From NCBI RefSeq assembly GCF_018324205.1, contig NZ_AP023356.1:3551501-3615500 (forward strand): a DNA stretch of 64,000 bases. The letters are read 5' to 3'. Below the pieces are notes generated by a model that worked only from the letters and a program-made list of their open reading frames with translations, made no database searches and had not been told where the DNA came from. This document shows, one piece after another, positions 8,327-17,845 of this stretch. The translations under genes were made by a program, and so were the position numbers. This DNA is from Actinoplanes ianthinogenes. Lineage in GTDB: Bacteria; Actinomycetota; Actinomycetes; Mycobacteriales; Micromonosporaceae. Position 1 is the stretch's first letter; every line of letters begins with the position of its first letter.

Positions 8327-10930
8327 TCATCGGCCGCGGTCCGCGCGATGGCTTTCCAGGTACGCCTCGATGCGCTCGGCCGGCGCCGGGTTGGCCAGCG
8401 CGAAACCCTGCCCGAGCCGGCACCCCGCCGCGAGCGCCCGCTCGATCTGCTCCGGCGTCTCCAGTCCCTTCGCCACGATCTCCAGCCCGAGCCGCCGGGC
8501 CAGCCCGACCACCACCTGCAACACGCCCGCCTCGGACGCCTCGCCGGCCAGCGACGCGTTCAGCTTCAGCATGTCCACCGGCAACCGCCGCAGGTGTGCC
8601 AGCGACGTCTGGCCGGAGCCGAAGTCGTCCAGCGCGGCCCGCACGCCGAGGCGCCGCAGCCCGGTCAGCGCCGCCACCACGGCCGGCACGTCCTCGGCGA
8701 TCCAGGTCTCGGCGACCTCGACGACCAGCCGCTCCGGGGCGATGCCGTGCCGGCGCAGCGTAGTGCTCACCTGCTCGGGGAAACGGGCGGTGAGCAACTC
8801 CTTGGGTCGAATGTTGACCGCCAGCCAGAAGTCCTCGTCGCCGCCGGCCCAGCCGCTCAGTTGCCGGCAGGCCGCGTCCAGCGCCCACTCGTCCAGCTCG
8901 GCGGTGACGCCCAGCGCCGCGGCGATCGGCAGGAACTCGCCCGGCATGATCGTGCCGAGCTCCGGGTGCCGCCAGCGCAGCAGCGCCTCGACCCCGGCCG
9001 GATGGCCGTCCCGCAACCCGGTCACCGGCTGGAAGACCAGGTCCAGCTCGCCCCGGCCGGCCGCGCCGAGCAGCTGCCGTTCCAGCTCCATCCGGCGGTG
9101 CAGCTGGAGCTCGACGTCCGGGTCGTACCACTCCACCCGGTCCCGGCCGAGCTGGCGGGCCCGCTGCCGGGCCAGGTCGGCGTGCCGCAGCACCTCGTCC
9201 GGGTCGGCCGAGTCGGCCAGCTCGGCCAGGCCCACCGTGGTGTGCAGGATGACGTCGGCACCGGGCAGCCGGCAGGGCTCGCCGAGGACGGCCACGATCC
9301 GGGTGGCCAGCGCGTAAGCCTGCACCGCCGAGTCCGGGGTGAGCACCGCGAACTCGTCGCCGCCGAGCCGGGCCGGCACGTCCTCGCCGCCGGTCAGCCC
9401 GCGCAGCCGGCGGGCCACCTCGGTCAGCACCGCGTCGCCGACCTCGCGGCCGCGGGTGTCGTTCACCTCGGCCAGCCCGTGCAGGTCGACCACCAGCAGG
9501 GTGCCGCGCCGGCCGGGCCGCTCGTGGAAGGTGTGCAGGTCCCGCATCAGCGCCCGCCGGTTGGCCAGGCCGGTGAGCTGGTCCAGGAACGCCAGTTTGT
9601 GCAGCGTGCGCTCCAGGTGCCGGCGCTCGCCGACGTCCCGCACGTGCACCACCAGCGCGGCCACCTCGGGCACCGCGCGCTGGTCGGAGATGGTCGACTC
9701 GGTGTCCCGCCAGAGCCGGGTGCCGTCCCGCATCCGGGCGTTGACCAGCACCGGCGGACCGCCGTCGTGCTCACCGGCGAGGACCGAGCCGATCACCGCG
9801 AGCGCGTCCTCGGTGTCCTCCGGGTGGATCAGCTCCGGGAACGGCCGGCCGACCACCTCGGCGTCGCGCAGCCCGAACAACCGGGCCGCGGCGGGCGACT
9901 GCCACTGCACGGTGAGCCGCTCGTCGAGCACCAGGGTGAGGTCGGTGGCGCCGGCGACCAGCGAACGGAAGTGCGCCTCGGCCACCCGCAACCGGCCCGC
10001 GTACCGCCGGATGTCGTGGACCACCAGTAGCTCGCGCAGGACCAGCACGGTGACCATCACCAGGCCGAAGACGATCGCCTCGGTGTCGAAGCCCGGCCCG
10101 GTCAGCAGGTGCCAGGCCGCGGCGATCACGCCGACCGCGGCCGGGATGCCGAGCAGCGGATAACTCGCCAGGTACTGATCCGGGTTGCGCGGCGTCGCGG
10201 GCGGTGGCGGCAGGTCGCGGCGGGAGCCACCGGCGGCGGCCGCGGCCAGGCCGGCCACCATCGGCAGACCCAGCAACGGCACGGCCGGTCCGGTCACGCC
10301 CAGCGCCAGCACCTCGGCCAGCGCAGCGAGCGCGATCAGCACCACCGCCGCCCCGAGGCCGCACCAGACCGCGGGCACGGGGCGGGGCCGGGCCCGCAGC
10401 ACCACCACGGTCACGATCGAGACACCGGCCGCGGTGATCAGCAGGGCCGGCAGCGCGGCCGGGCGGGGCTGCCCGTCGGGCGGAATCAGGTAGGCCGCGA
10501 AGCCGAGGCTGACGCCGAGCCCCAGGCCGTCGAACCCGCGGCGCAGCCGGACCGGCCAGGTCCGCGCGGCGCCGGGCAGCAGCGCGGCGCCCACCACGTA
10601 GCACCCGGCGGCGACCCCCAGGCCCACGCTCACCCAGGTGACCGTGCCGGCCGGGGACCACCACGGGACCAGCACGGTAAGTGCGGTGGCCAGCGCGCCC
10701 ATCCCGACGAAACCGGCGCCCCGGCAGGCGGCGAAGGCCCGCTCGGTGTGGTGGATGGCGAGCGCCGTGTCGACCAGATAGGCCGTGGCGCAGAGACCGG
10801 TGACGCCGACCGCGAGGGCCAGCGCGACCGGGCCGGGCAGCAGGCCGGCGGCGCCGGCGAACAGCACCAGCGCTGCCAGCGGTGCGACGGTGAGAAGCAC
10901 CAGCCGGCCGGTGTCCCGGGGCACAGCCAC
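8327..10930 (-). CDS. Membrane PAS-GGDEF-EAL protein (cyclic-di-GMP turnover)
   Basis: 867 aa from GTG 10930, with AGAGGA 6 bases before it. The first ~305 residues hold about nine to ten hydrophobic segments, a polytopic membrane sensor. A PAS domain follows (about 320–430; FRSLVAGATDLTLVLDERLT), then GGDEF (RLGGDEFAVL, about 520) and EAL (GVEALLRWRHP, about 647). The diguanylate-cyclase signature is intact. In the EAL domain the residues usually needed for catalysis appear to be kept (EALL, VNI, EVAE, DDFGSG, LK, AKGLE, QG), but the usual Asp after LK(I/L) is Asn (VDMLKLNASL). It may therefore make or degrade c-di-GMP, or both. The gene stands alone between LacI (convergent) and the PH-domain gene (divergent). 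Confidence 0.9.
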   Translation of the reverse strand: MAVPRDTGRLVLLTVAPLAALVLFAGAAGLLPGPVALALAVGVTGLCATAYLVDTALAIHHTERAFAACRGAGFVGMGALATALTVLVPWWSPAGTVTWVSVGLGVAAGCYVVGAALLPGAARTWPVRLRRGFDGLGLGVSLGFAAYLIPPDGQPRPAALPALLITAAGVSIVTVVVLRARPRPVPAVWCGLGAAVVLIALAALAEVLALGVTGPAVPLLGLPMVAGLAAAAAGGSRRDLPPPPATPRNPDQYLASYPLLGIPAAVGVIAAAWHLLTGPGFDTEAIVFGLVMVTVLVLRELLVVHDIRRYAGRLRVAEAHFRSLVAGATDLTLVLDERLTVQWQSPAAARLFGLRDAEVVGRPFPELIHPEDTEDALAVIGSVLAGEHDGGPPVLVNARMRDGTRLWRDTESTISDQRAVPEVAALVVHVRDVGERRHLERTLHKLAFLDQLTGLANRRALMRDLHTFHERPGRRGTLLVVDLHGLAEVNDTRGREVGDAVLTEVARRLRGLTGGEDVPARLGGDEFAVLTPDSAVQAYALATRIVAVLGEPCRLPGADVILHTTVGLAELADSADPDEVLRHADLARQRARQLGRDRVEWYDPDVELQLHRRMELERQLLGAAGRGELDLVFQPVTGLRDGHPAGVEALLRWRHPELGTIMPGEFLPIAAALGVTAELDEWALDAACRQLSGWAGGDEDFWLAVNIRPKELLTARFPEQVSTTLRRHGIAPERLVVEVAETWIAEDVPAVVAALTGLRRLGVRAALDDFGSGQTSLAHLRRLPVDMLKLNASLAGEASEAGVLQVVVGLARRLGLEIVAKGLETPEQIERALAAGCRLGQGFALANPAPAERIEAYLESHRADRGR

Positions 10931-11139
10931 GACAAGTCCTCTGCGTTCGTGCCCGGGGAAGGCGGCTCCCGGCGGGCGGGGGCGGAACAAGAGGTCGTTG
11001 CACCCGCCCAACGACGGCGGGCGGGGTAGGTTACGGGTCGGTAGGAAATCGGCCTCTTCCCGGATCGTCGACCATGGACGGACGCCGGTCAACTCGGGCC
11101 TGTGGAAAACCCGCACCGGTCGGGTGGGAGGATGGGAAC

Positions 11140-11541
11140 GTGAGCCAGCGTCCCGTAGTCCGCGTCCGCAAGTCCGGCACCGCTCTGGTGGCCGCCGTGA
11201 TCGCGTTCGTCGGCGCCGTGCCCCTGGCCGGCGTTTCCTGGACGTTCGCTCCGGTGCTGCTGATCCCGATCGTCGTGTTCGCCTGGGCCTGGCGGGCCGG
11301 CACCGACGTCTACCCCGACCGGCTGCGGGTCCGCGCCCTGTTCGGCGGCAACGTGGTGCCCTGGAGCCGGATCGTCGAGCTCGCCCCGGACCAGCGCGGC
11401 CGGGTGTCCGCCCTGCTGGACAACGGCAATGTGATCCGGCTGACCGCCGTCACCCGGGAGAACCTGTCGCTGGTGCTGGCCGCGGCGGGCAAGGCCCCGG
11501 CCGACGAGGACGCCGCCGACGCCGCCGACGCGGAGTCGTAA
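11140..11541 (+). CDS. Small PH-domain membrane protein
   Basis: 133 aa from GTG 11140, preceded by GGGAGGATGGG. Two hydrophobic segments (about 13–32 and 36–52) are followed by a short β-rich domain (VYPDRLRVRALFGGNVVPWS…VSALLDNGNVIRLTAVTRENL), matching the small actinobacterial bacterial-PH proteins. The tail is Asp/Ala-rich. The role of this family is not known to me; it is probably a membrane protein with a cytoplasmic PH-like fold. It is divergent from the GGDEF-EAL gene; TGTGGAAAA at about 11101 lies in the shared upstream region. Confidence 0.75.
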   Translation: MSQRPVVRVRKSGTALVAAVIAFVGAVPLAGVSWTFAPVLLIPIVVFAWAWRAGTDVYPDRLRVRALFGGNVVPWSRIVELAPDQRGRVSALLDNGNVIRLTAVTRENLSLVLAAAGKAPADEDAADAADAES

Positions 11542-11611
11542 CCGGCTCCCCGGGAACTGTCAGGGGCCACGGTTACCCTGGTCGGCAGACAAGCTAGGGG
11601 GTGGTTCAGCC

Positions 11612-12775
11612 GTGCGTTCCCGCCGGGGCCGTGCCGCGGTCGCGACATGCGCCGTCGTGCTGGCGCTGACCTCGGGGTGCAGCTTCGGCCCACCCGGGCC
11701 CGACCAGGCCGGCACCGCGCCGAACCTGCCGGGGCCGTCGATCGCCGCCACCGCGAGCGCCAGTCCCGGTGGCGAGCAGGAGGTCGCCGTCACCGTGCTG
11801 GCCAAGGGTCTCGACGTGCCCTGGGGCATCGCCTTCCTGCCGGACGGGTCGGCCCTGGTCACCGAGCGGGACACGGCCCGGATCCTGAAGGTGGGCCCCG
11901 GGTCGGACGCCGACGGCCTCCAGGTCGGCGAGGCGGCCCGGCTCGCCGAGGTGCGCGCCTCCGGCGACGGCGGCCTGCTCGGCATCGCCGTCTCGCCGAA
12001 ATACGCGTCCGACAAGACCGTCTTCGTCTACTACTCCACCGCCACCGACAACCGCGTCGGCAAGCTGGTGCTGGGCAAGCCGGTGCAGCCGATCGTCACC
12101 GGCATCCCCCGCTCCGTCCAGCAGAACGGCGGGGCCCTGGCCTTCGGCCCGGACGGCTTTCTGTACGCCGGCACCGGCGACGGCACCCCGGCCGGCGCCC
12201 AGGCGCAGGATCCGAAAAGCCTCGGCGGCAAGATCCTGCGGATGACCACGGCCGGCAAGCCCGCACCGGGCAACCCGGTGCCGACGTCGCTGGTCTGGTC
12301 CTCCGGCCACCGCAACGTGCAGGGCCTGACCTGGGACAAGACCAAGCGGATGTTCGCCACCGAGAACACCCAGCCCAAGTTCAGCGAGCTGAACGTGGTG
12401 CAGAAGGGTAAGAACTACGGCTGGCCGAAGGCCGACGGCGCCGCCACCGGCAAGAAATTCGTCAACCCGCTGATGAGCTGGCCGACCGACCAGTCCTCGT
12501 GCGGCGGGGTGGCAACCCTGGACACCCTGGTGGCCACCGCCTGCCTGCTCGGCAAACGCATCTACATGATCGACGTCACCGGCAACGGCACCGTCCTGGG
12601 CAAGGCGCAGGAGCTGCTCACCGACAAGTACGGCCGGCTGCGCGCGCTGGTCGCCGCACCGGACGGCTCGCTCTGGGTGAGCACCTCCAACCAGGAGGAC
12701 GCCGGCGAGCCGGATCCGGAGGACGACCGCCTGATCAGGCTCGTCTTCTCGGACGGCGGCGCCGGCCGGAGCTGA
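11612..12775 (+). CDS. PQQ-type soluble aldose sugar dehydrogenase-like lipoprotein
   Basis: 387 aa from GTG 11612. A lipoprotein signal ends in LTSGC (Cys near 23). The mature part is a six-bladed β-propeller of the glucose/sorbosone dehydrogenase family (YliI/Asd type): GLDVPWGIAFLPDGSALVTE, GDGGLLGIAVSP, GALAFGPDGFLYAGTGDG, SSGHRNVQGLTWD, then FSELNVVQKGKNYGWP. Members bind PQQ and Ca2+ and oxidise sugars outside the cytoplasm; some actinobacterial homologues have no proven activity. It is followed by the metallophosphoesterase after 49 bp on the same strand, so the two may be co-transcribed. Confidence 0.88.
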   Translation: MRSRRGRAAVATCAVVLALTSGCSFGPPGPDQAGTAPNLPGPSIAATASASPGGEQEVAVTVLAKGLDVPWGIAFLPDGSALVTERDTARILKVGPGSDADGLQVGEAARLAEVRASGDGGLLGIAVSPKYASDKTVFVYYSTATDNRVGKLVLGKPVQPIVTGIPRSVQQNGGALAFGPDGFLYAGTGDGTPAGAQAQDPKSLGGKILRMTTAGKPAPGNPVPTSLVWSSGHRNVQGLTWDKTKRMFATENTQPKFSELNVVQKGKNYGWPKADGAATGKKFVNPLMSWPTDQSSCGGVATLDTLVATACLLGKRIYMIDVTGNGTVLGKAQELLTDKYGRLRALVAAPDGSLWVSTSNQEDAGEPDPEDDRLIRLVFSDGGAGRS

Positions 12776-12824
12776 GACGGTCATGACTGTTTCACGCGAG
12801 CCGGGGCGGGGCAGGTGAGCCGCG

Positions 12825-14435
12825 ATGAGTGATCTCTCCGGACGCCTGCACGCCCTGGCCGCCCGGTCCGCCCGGGTGTGGCGGCACCGCTGGTTCCGGC
12901 GCGTCCGGGTTGCCGCCGCGGTCGGGGTCGTCAGCCTCACCGCCGCGATGATCGGGGTGATGCTGTTCGCGCACGCCGGGATCAACGTGGGACCGTTCCG
13001 CGCCGAGATGTCGATCAGCCCCAGCCTGGCCGGCGGCACCGAGGTGGACATCCCGCCGCTCGGCTCGCTGCACCTGGACAGCCATCGGGGCACCCTGCAC
13101 CTGAAGGTGGCGCTCGGCTCGCTCGACCAGAGCCGCACCGAGGAGCTGATCGACAACCCGACGGCGATCAGCTCGGCCGGCGACCGCGCGGTCGACGAGG
13201 TCACCGCCGGGGTGACCCGCCTGGCGCTGCGGATGGTCGGGCTGGCCGTGCTGAGCGCGATCCTGGCCGCCGCCCTGATCTTCCGCAACGTGCGGCGCAC
13301 CGCCGCGGCCGGGCTGACCGCGCTGGTCGCCAGCACCGGCAGCATCGCCCTGGCCGCGGCCACCGTCCGGCCGGACGCGATCAGCGAGCCACGTTACGAG
13401 GGCTTGCTGGTCAACGCGCCGGCCGTGGTCGGTGACGCCCGGCGGATCGCGGACAACTACGGGCGGTACGCCGAGCAGCTCCAGCAGATCGTCAGCAACG
13501 TGAGCCGGATCTACACCACCGTGTCGGCGCTGCCGGTCTACGAGCCGGCCGGCAACACCACCCGCATCCTGCACGTGTCCGACCTGCATCTGAACCCGGC
13601 CTCGTGGGGCCTGATCCGCACCGTGGTGGAGACCTTCGACATCGACGCGGTGATCGACACCGGCGACATGGTCGACTGGGGCAGCAGCGCCGAGACGGGC
13701 TTCGCCGCGTCGATCCCGTCGATCAAGGTGCCGTACATCTATGTGCGCGGCAACCACGACTCGATCAGCATCCAGTCCGCGGTGGCCCGCCAGCGCAACG
13801 CGATCGTGCTGGACGACAAGATCACCACGGTGGACGGGGTGACCATCGCCGGGATCGGCGACCCGCAGTTCACCCCGGACAAGAGCGAGACCAACAAGGC
13901 CGGCGACAACTCCGGCACCGAGCTGCTCACCGCCACCGGCGAGCGGCTGGCCACCACGATCCGCGACTCCGGCAAGAAGGTGGACATCGCCCTGGTCCAC
14001 GACCCGGAGATGGCGCCACCGCTGTCCGGCGTGGTGCCGCTGGTCCTGGCCGGGCACAGACACGCCCGCTCGGTCGCGATGCTGCCGGCCCCGGCGGCGC
14101 CGACACCGGACGCGTCGGCCTCGCCGTCGCCCTCGCCGTCGCCGTCCAGCGGGGCGGTGGAGGGGCCGATGCCGACCCGGTTGATGGTCGAGGGTTCCAC
14201 CGGCGGGGCCGGGTTGCGCGGGCTGGAGCACGAGGAGCCGACGCCGCTGTCGCTGTCGGTGCTGTACTTCGACGAGAACCACACGTTGAAGGCCTACGAC
14301 GACATCCAGCTGGGTGGTACCGGGCAGTCCAACGTCGAGATGCAGCGGAAGGTGATCGGGCTGGGGGACGAGGCGCCTACGCCTACGCCGGCTTCCGGGG
14401 CTTCCTCGACGCCGGTGAGCCAGCCGAGCCGCTGA
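12825..14435 (+). CDS. Membrane-bound metallophosphoesterase
   Basis: 536 aa. Hydrophobic segments at about 25–47, 137–158 and 163–185 anchor the N-terminal part. The calcineurin-like phosphoesterase domain begins near 245 with HVSDLHLNP (DxH), then DTGDMVDW (GD), RGNHDS (GNHD, near 308), LVHDP and AGHRHA (GHxH, near 409). All metal-binding motifs are present, so a two-metal phosphoesterase is expected. Its substrate is unknown. A low-complexity Pro/Ser insert (PSPSPSPS) follows the last motif, and the extreme C-terminus is also Pro/Thr/Ser-rich. The 3′ end runs into the tandem repeat array, which may serve as its terminator region. Confidence 0.9.
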   Translation: MSDLSGRLHALAARSARVWRHRWFRRVRVAAAVGVVSLTAAMIGVMLFAHAGINVGPFRAEMSISPSLAGGTEVDIPPLGSLHLDSHRGTLHLKVALGSLDQSRTEELIDNPTAISSAGDRAVDEVTAGVTRLALRMVGLAVLSAILAAALIFRNVRRTAAAGLTALVASTGSIALAAATVRPDAISEPRYEGLLVNAPAVVGDARRIADNYGRYAEQLQQIVSNVSRIYTTVSALPVYEPAGNTTRILHVSDLHLNPASWGLIRTVVETFDIDAVIDTGDMVDWGSSAETGFAASIPSIKVPYIYVRGNHDSISIQSAVARQRNAIVLDDKITTVDGVTIAGIGDPQFTPDKSETNKAGDNSGTELLTATGERLATTIRDSGKKVDIALVHDPEMAPPLSGVVPLVLAGHRHARSVAMLPAPAAPTPDASASPSPSPSPSSGAVEGPMPTRLMVEGSTGGAGLRGLEHEEPTPLSLSVLYFDENHTLKAYDDIQLGGTGQSNVEMQRKVIGLGDEAPTPTPASGASSTPVSQPSR

Positions 14436-14948
14436 CCGCGGCCGGTGGGTGGTCGGTCAGCAGGTCAGGGTGGGGCGGTCAGCAGCTCGGGGTGAGGGCG
14501 CTCAGCAATCCCGGCGTGGCCGCTCAGCGATCCGGCGCGCTGGCGGTCAGCGGTCCGGGCACAGGACGGTCCAGGCGTGGGGCGGTCAGCGACCCCGGCG
14601 CACCAGCGGTCAGCGGTCCAGGCACAGAATGGTCCGGGCACAGGACGATCCGGGCGCGGGGCGGGCAGCGACCCCGGCGCACCAGCGGTCAGCAGTCCGG
14701 GCACAGGATGATCCGGGCACACGACGATCCGGGCGCCGGGCGGGCAGCGACCCGGCGGGCCGGCGGTCAGCGACCCCGGCGGGCCGGCGGTCAGCGGTCC
14801 AGGCACAGGATGGTCCGGGCACAGGACGGTCCAGGCGTGGGGCGGTCAGCGACCCCGGCGCGCCAGCGGTCACCGGTCCGGGCACAGGATGGTCCGGGCA
14901 CAGGATGGTCCGGGCGTGGGGCGGTCAGCGACCCGGGCGCGCGGACGA
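14436..14948. repeat. Noncoding tandem repeat array (63/79-bp units with a 16-bp sub-repeat)
   Basis: This 513-bp gap between two convergent genes is filled with imperfect repeats built from GGTCAGCGGTCCGGGCACAG and GCGGTCAGCGACCCCGGCG. Units beginning at GGTCA(G/C) start at 14545 (63 bp), 14608 (79 bp), 14687 (78 bp), 14765 (24-bp partial), 14789 (79 bp) and 14868 (about 79 bp); a degenerate part precedes them. The 79-bp units equal the 63-bp unit plus one extra 16-bp GGTCCGGGCACAGGA(C/T) copy. Units 14608 and 14789 differ at only about six positions. Because 79 and 78 are not multiples of three, no reading frame is kept through the array, so it is not coding. It ends at the stop codon of the TPR gene. 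Confidence 0.9.
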
Positions 14949-16073
14949 TCAGCGGTTTGGGCGCCGTTGGTAGAGGCCGGCGGTGAAGGCGGCGGACAGG
15001 ACGGCGGTCAGGAGCGGCACGAAGATCGCGCCGGGCAGGTGGGTGCCGGCCAGGAGGACGGGGACGGTGGCGAAGGCCGACGCGAGGATGGGTGTGGCCA
15101 CGAAGGCGCCGCCCGGGAGGGGCCGGAGCACCAGGCCGCGGCTGCCGACCGCCCAGCGGAGGATCGCGGCGAACAGGGGCAGGACGGCCACCGCGGCGAA
15201 GGCGCCGTAGATCGCGGCCGGGGGCGAGCCGGCCAGCGCCAGCGCCAGGACGCCGAGCACCAGCGCGGCCGGGAACGCGCCGGCCGTGACGAGCGGCAGT
15301 ACGCGAACGAGCGACGACGTATCCGCGGCGATCACGCGCAGGGCCGCCGGATGGCCGGGGGCAATGGTCAAGGCGATCCGGGCGGCGGCCACGGCGGCTT
15401 CGGTACGGCCCTGCTGGTTCAGCAACTCGGCGAGCAGTGCGTGACCGTCCGCGCTGCTCGGGTCCAGCTCGGCCGATCGGGTCGCGGACTGTTCCGCCTC
15501 GGCGATACGGCGCAGGTAGTAGAGGGCGAGCGCACGCATCCGGTGCCCCGCGGCGCTGTCGGGCTCCCGTTCCAGGGACTGGTCGGCGGCTGCCAGCGCC
15601 GCCACATGGTGGCCGAGCCCGATCCGCGCCCCGGCGAGCCGGTGCCAGGCCCGGGCATCCGCCGGGTACTCCCGCAGGAACTCCTCCAGCAGGCGGACCG
15701 CGTCCGCGAATCGTTCCTCGTGCACGGCGACGTGGGCGGCGGCGACCAGCGGCTGCTCCCCTTCGGCCCGCCAGTGGGCCGCGTCGGGCACGGTCGCGGC
15801 GTGCGGCTCCGGCGGCGCGTAGGGCATCGGCAGGACCGGCGTCTCGGCGACGTAAGGGGCCGGCGGTGCGGCGGGCAGGCCGGAGGGCGCGGGCCACGCG
15901 GGGACCTCCGGGGCCGGCCCTGCCATCGGCCCGGGCAAAGCCGTCGAACCAGGCGCCCGCGGGACAGCCGAGGGCGAGACAGGCGTGACCGGGACAGGTG
16001 TGGTCGCCGCGGGTGGCGCGGAGGACTCGGGAACGGGTGTGGCGCCGGGGCTGGACGGTGGGACGTCGGTCAT
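14949..16073 (-). CDS. TPR-repeat membrane protein with Pro-rich N-terminus
   Basis: 374 aa. Residues 1–95 are Pro/Ala-rich and probably disordered. Residues about 105–240 contain tetratricopeptide-like helices (RFADAVRLLEEFLREYPADA, AWHRLAGARIGLGHHVAALA, EAEQSATRSAELDPSSADGH, RTEAAVAAARIALTIAPGHP). The C-terminal ~115 residues hold about four TM segments. The layout suggests a membrane-attached protein-interaction module facing the cytoplasm; no enzymatic motif was seen. It ends at the repeat array and is preceded by gatB and its terminator, so it is probably transcribed separately. Confidence 0.78.
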   Translation of the reverse strand: MTDVPPSSPGATPVPESSAPPAATTPVPVTPVSPSAVPRAPGSTALPGPMAGPAPEVPAWPAPSGLPAAPPAPYVAETPVLPMPYAPPEPHAATVPDAAHWRAEGEQPLVAAAHVAVHEERFADAVRLLEEFLREYPADARAWHRLAGARIGLGHHVAALAAADQSLEREPDSAAGHRMRALALYYLRRIAEAEQSATRSAELDPSSADGHALLAELLNQQGRTEAAVAAARIALTIAPGHPAALRVIAADTSSLVRVLPLVTAGAFPAALVLGVLALALAGSPPAAIYGAFAAVAVLPLFAAILRWAVGSRGLVLRPLPGGAFVATPILASAFATVPVLLAGTHLPGAIFVPLLTAVLSAAFTAGLYQRRPNR

Positions 16074-16145
16074 GGCGGGTTCCCGGTCATCGAGATGGGC
16101 GAACGACCGCCGACTCTAATCGACCGCCACGATTGTCCGGAACGG

Positions 16146-16183
16146 CACCGCCCGGCCCCGTGGAGCCACGGGACCGGGCGGTG
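16146..16183 (-). terminator. Strong hairpin terminator after gatB
   Basis: 18-bp arms CACCGCCCGGCCCCGTGG (16146–16163) and CCACGGGACCGGGCGGTG (16166–16183), with one mismatch and a two-base centre. It lies 16 bp beyond the gatB stop and before the start of the TPR gene. Confidence 0.75.
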
Positions 16184-16198
16184 AACGTACGAAAAAAA

Positions 16199-17698
16199 TC
16201 AGGAAGCGCCGAGCCGGGACAGGATCAAGTCGCGGACGGTCTTGGCGTCGGCCTGGCCTCGCGTGGTCTTCATGACCGCGCCCACCAGCGCACCCGCCGC
16301 GGCGACCTTGCCGTCACGGATCTTGGCGGCGATGTCCGGGTTCGCGGCGATGGCCTCGTCGACCGCGGTCTGCAGCGCGCCGGTGTCGGAGACCACCTCG
16401 AGGCCGCGGGCGGCCATCACCTCGGTCGGCGAGCCCTCGCCGGCCACCACGCCCTCCAGCACCTGCCGGGCGAGCTTGTCGTTGAGCTTGCCGTCGTCGA
16501 CCAGTTTCTGCAGCTCGGCGACCTGGGCCGGGGTCGCGCCCACGGACGACAGCTCGATGCCCAGCTCGTTGGAGCGGCGGGCCAGCTCGCCCAGCCACCA
16601 CTTGCGGGCGCCGGCCGGGGAGGCGCCGGCCGCGATGGTCTCCTCGATCAGCTCGATGGCGCCGGCGTTGACCGCCGACTGCATCTCGACCTCGGAGATG
16701 CCCCAGTCCTCGCGCAGACGGGCCCGCTTGACGCTCGGCTTCTCCGGCAGCTCGGCCTTGAGCTGGGCGACCCACGCCGGGTCCGGCGCGATCGGGACCA
16801 GGTCGGGCTCGGGGAAGTAGCGGTAGTCGGTCGCGGTCTCCTTGGAGCGGCCCGGGCTGGTGTCGCCCCGGTCCTCGTGGAAGTGCCGGGTCTCCTGGAA
16901 GATCCGGCCGCCCTCGTCGAGGATCCCGGCCTGGCGGATGACCTCGGAGCGGACCGCGCGCTCGACGGAGCGCAGCGAGTTCACGTTCTTGGTCTCGGTG
17001 CGGGTGCCCCACTCCTCGCCCGGCCTGTTCAGCGAGGTGTTGACGTCGCAGCGCATCGAGCCCTGCTCCATCCGGACGTCGGAGACGCCCAGCGCGCGGA
17101 TGATGTCGCGCAGCTCGGCGACGTAGGCCTTGGCGACCTCGGGAGCGAGCGCGCCGAGCCCGGGGACCGGCTTGGTGACGATCTCGACGAGCGGGATGCC
17201 GGCCCGGTTGTAGTCGACGAGCGACTCGGTGGCGCCGTGGATGCGACCGGTGGCGCCGCCGACGTGCAGCGTCTTGCCGGTGTCCTCCTCGATGTGCACC
17301 CGCTCGATGCCGATCCGGTACTCCTTGCCGTCCACGGTGACGTCGACGTAACCGTCCACGCAGAGCGGCTCGTCGTACTGCGACGTCTGGAAGTTCTTCG
17401 GCATGTCCGGGTAGAAGTAGTTCTTCCGGGCCATCCGGCACCACTGCGCGATGTCACAGTTCAGCGCGAGGCCGATCCGGATCGTGGCCTCGATGGCGGC
17501 CCGGTTCATCACCGGGAGCGCGCCGGGCAGGGCCAGGCAGACCGGGCAGACCTGAGTGTTCGGCTCGGCGCCGAAGTCGGTCTTGCAGCCACAGAACATC
17601 TTGGTCTGGGTGCCCAGCTCGACGTGCGTCTCCAGGCCGATGACCGGCTCGTAACGGCTCAGGGCGTCGTCGTAGGACGGCAGCGCGATCGTGGTCAT
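16199..17698 (-). CDS. gatB: Asp-tRNA(Asn)/Glu-tRNA(Gln) amidotransferase subunit B
   Basis: 499 aa, full length for GatB. N-terminus [20 protein letters not shown] followed by a zinc-type cluster (FCGCKTDF … [14 protein letters not shown]), the GatB cradle domain, and a C-terminal helical/YqeY domain (…[24 protein letters not shown]…). With GatA and GatC it converts misacylated Glu-tRNA(Gln) or Asp-tRNA(Asn) to the correct amide form in the cytoplasm. Here it is separated from gatC-gatA by a convergent M1 peptidase gene, so it must have its own promoter upstream of 17698. Confidence 0.97.
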   Translation of the reverse strand: MTTIALPSYDDALSRYEPVIGLETHVELGTQTKMFCGCKTDFGAEPNTQVCPVCLALPGALPVMNRAAIEATIRIGLALNCDIAQWCRMARKNYFYPDMPKNFQTSQYDEPLCVDGYVDVTVDGKEYRIGIERVHIEEDTGKTLHVGGATGRIHGATESLVDYNRAGIPLVEIVTKPVPGLGALAPEVAKAYVAELRDIIRALGVSDVRMEQGSMRCDVNTSLNRPGEEWGTRTETKNVNSLRSVERAVRSEVIRQAGILDEGGRIFQETRHFHEDRGDTSPGRSKETATDYRYFPEPDLVPIAPDPAWVAQLKAELPEKPSVKRARLREDWGISEVEMQSAVNAGAIELIEETIAAGASPAGARKWWLGELARRSNELGIELSSVGATPAQVAELQKLVDDGKLNDKLARQVLEGVVAGEGSPTEVMAARGLEVVSDTGALQTAVDEAIAANPDIAAKIRDGKVAAAGALVGAVMKTTRGQADAKTVRDLILSRLGAS

Positions 17699-17756
17699 GT
17701 GCTTCGGCTCCGGCTCACTGCAACATCGGACATGGCATCGGGTTGTCGGACTACCG

Positions 17757-17769
17757 GACTAGCCTAGTC
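17757..17769. promoter_or_regulatory. Short palindrome between gatB and the M1 peptidase gene
   Basis: GACTAG-C-CTAGTC, 6-bp arms with a one-base centre, in the divergent region of gatB and the peptidase. Further on, G6 (17790–17795) and a C8 run (from about 17806) face each other. A regulator site is possible but nothing identifies it. Confidence 0.25.
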
Positions 17770-17845
17770 GCCCGGTATGACGCTCCGTCGGGGGGTTTAC
17801 GCACGCCCCCCCCACGGCGAAGGATCTTCGCGATAGCGTCTGGTC

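Noticed and set aside
8348-10030. 560-codon open frame on the plus strand inside the first GGDEF-EAL gene
   Set aside because: Shadow frame; the minus strand encodes intact PAS, GGDEF and EAL motifs.
14436-14948. CRISPR array
   Set aside because: Units are tandem without spacers, vary in length, and there are no cas genes.
14449-14986. Several open frames of 90–170 codons in the repeat array
   Set aside because: Frames shift between units of 63, 78 and 79 bp and have no RBS; the encoded peptides are simple Arg/Gly/Pro repeats.
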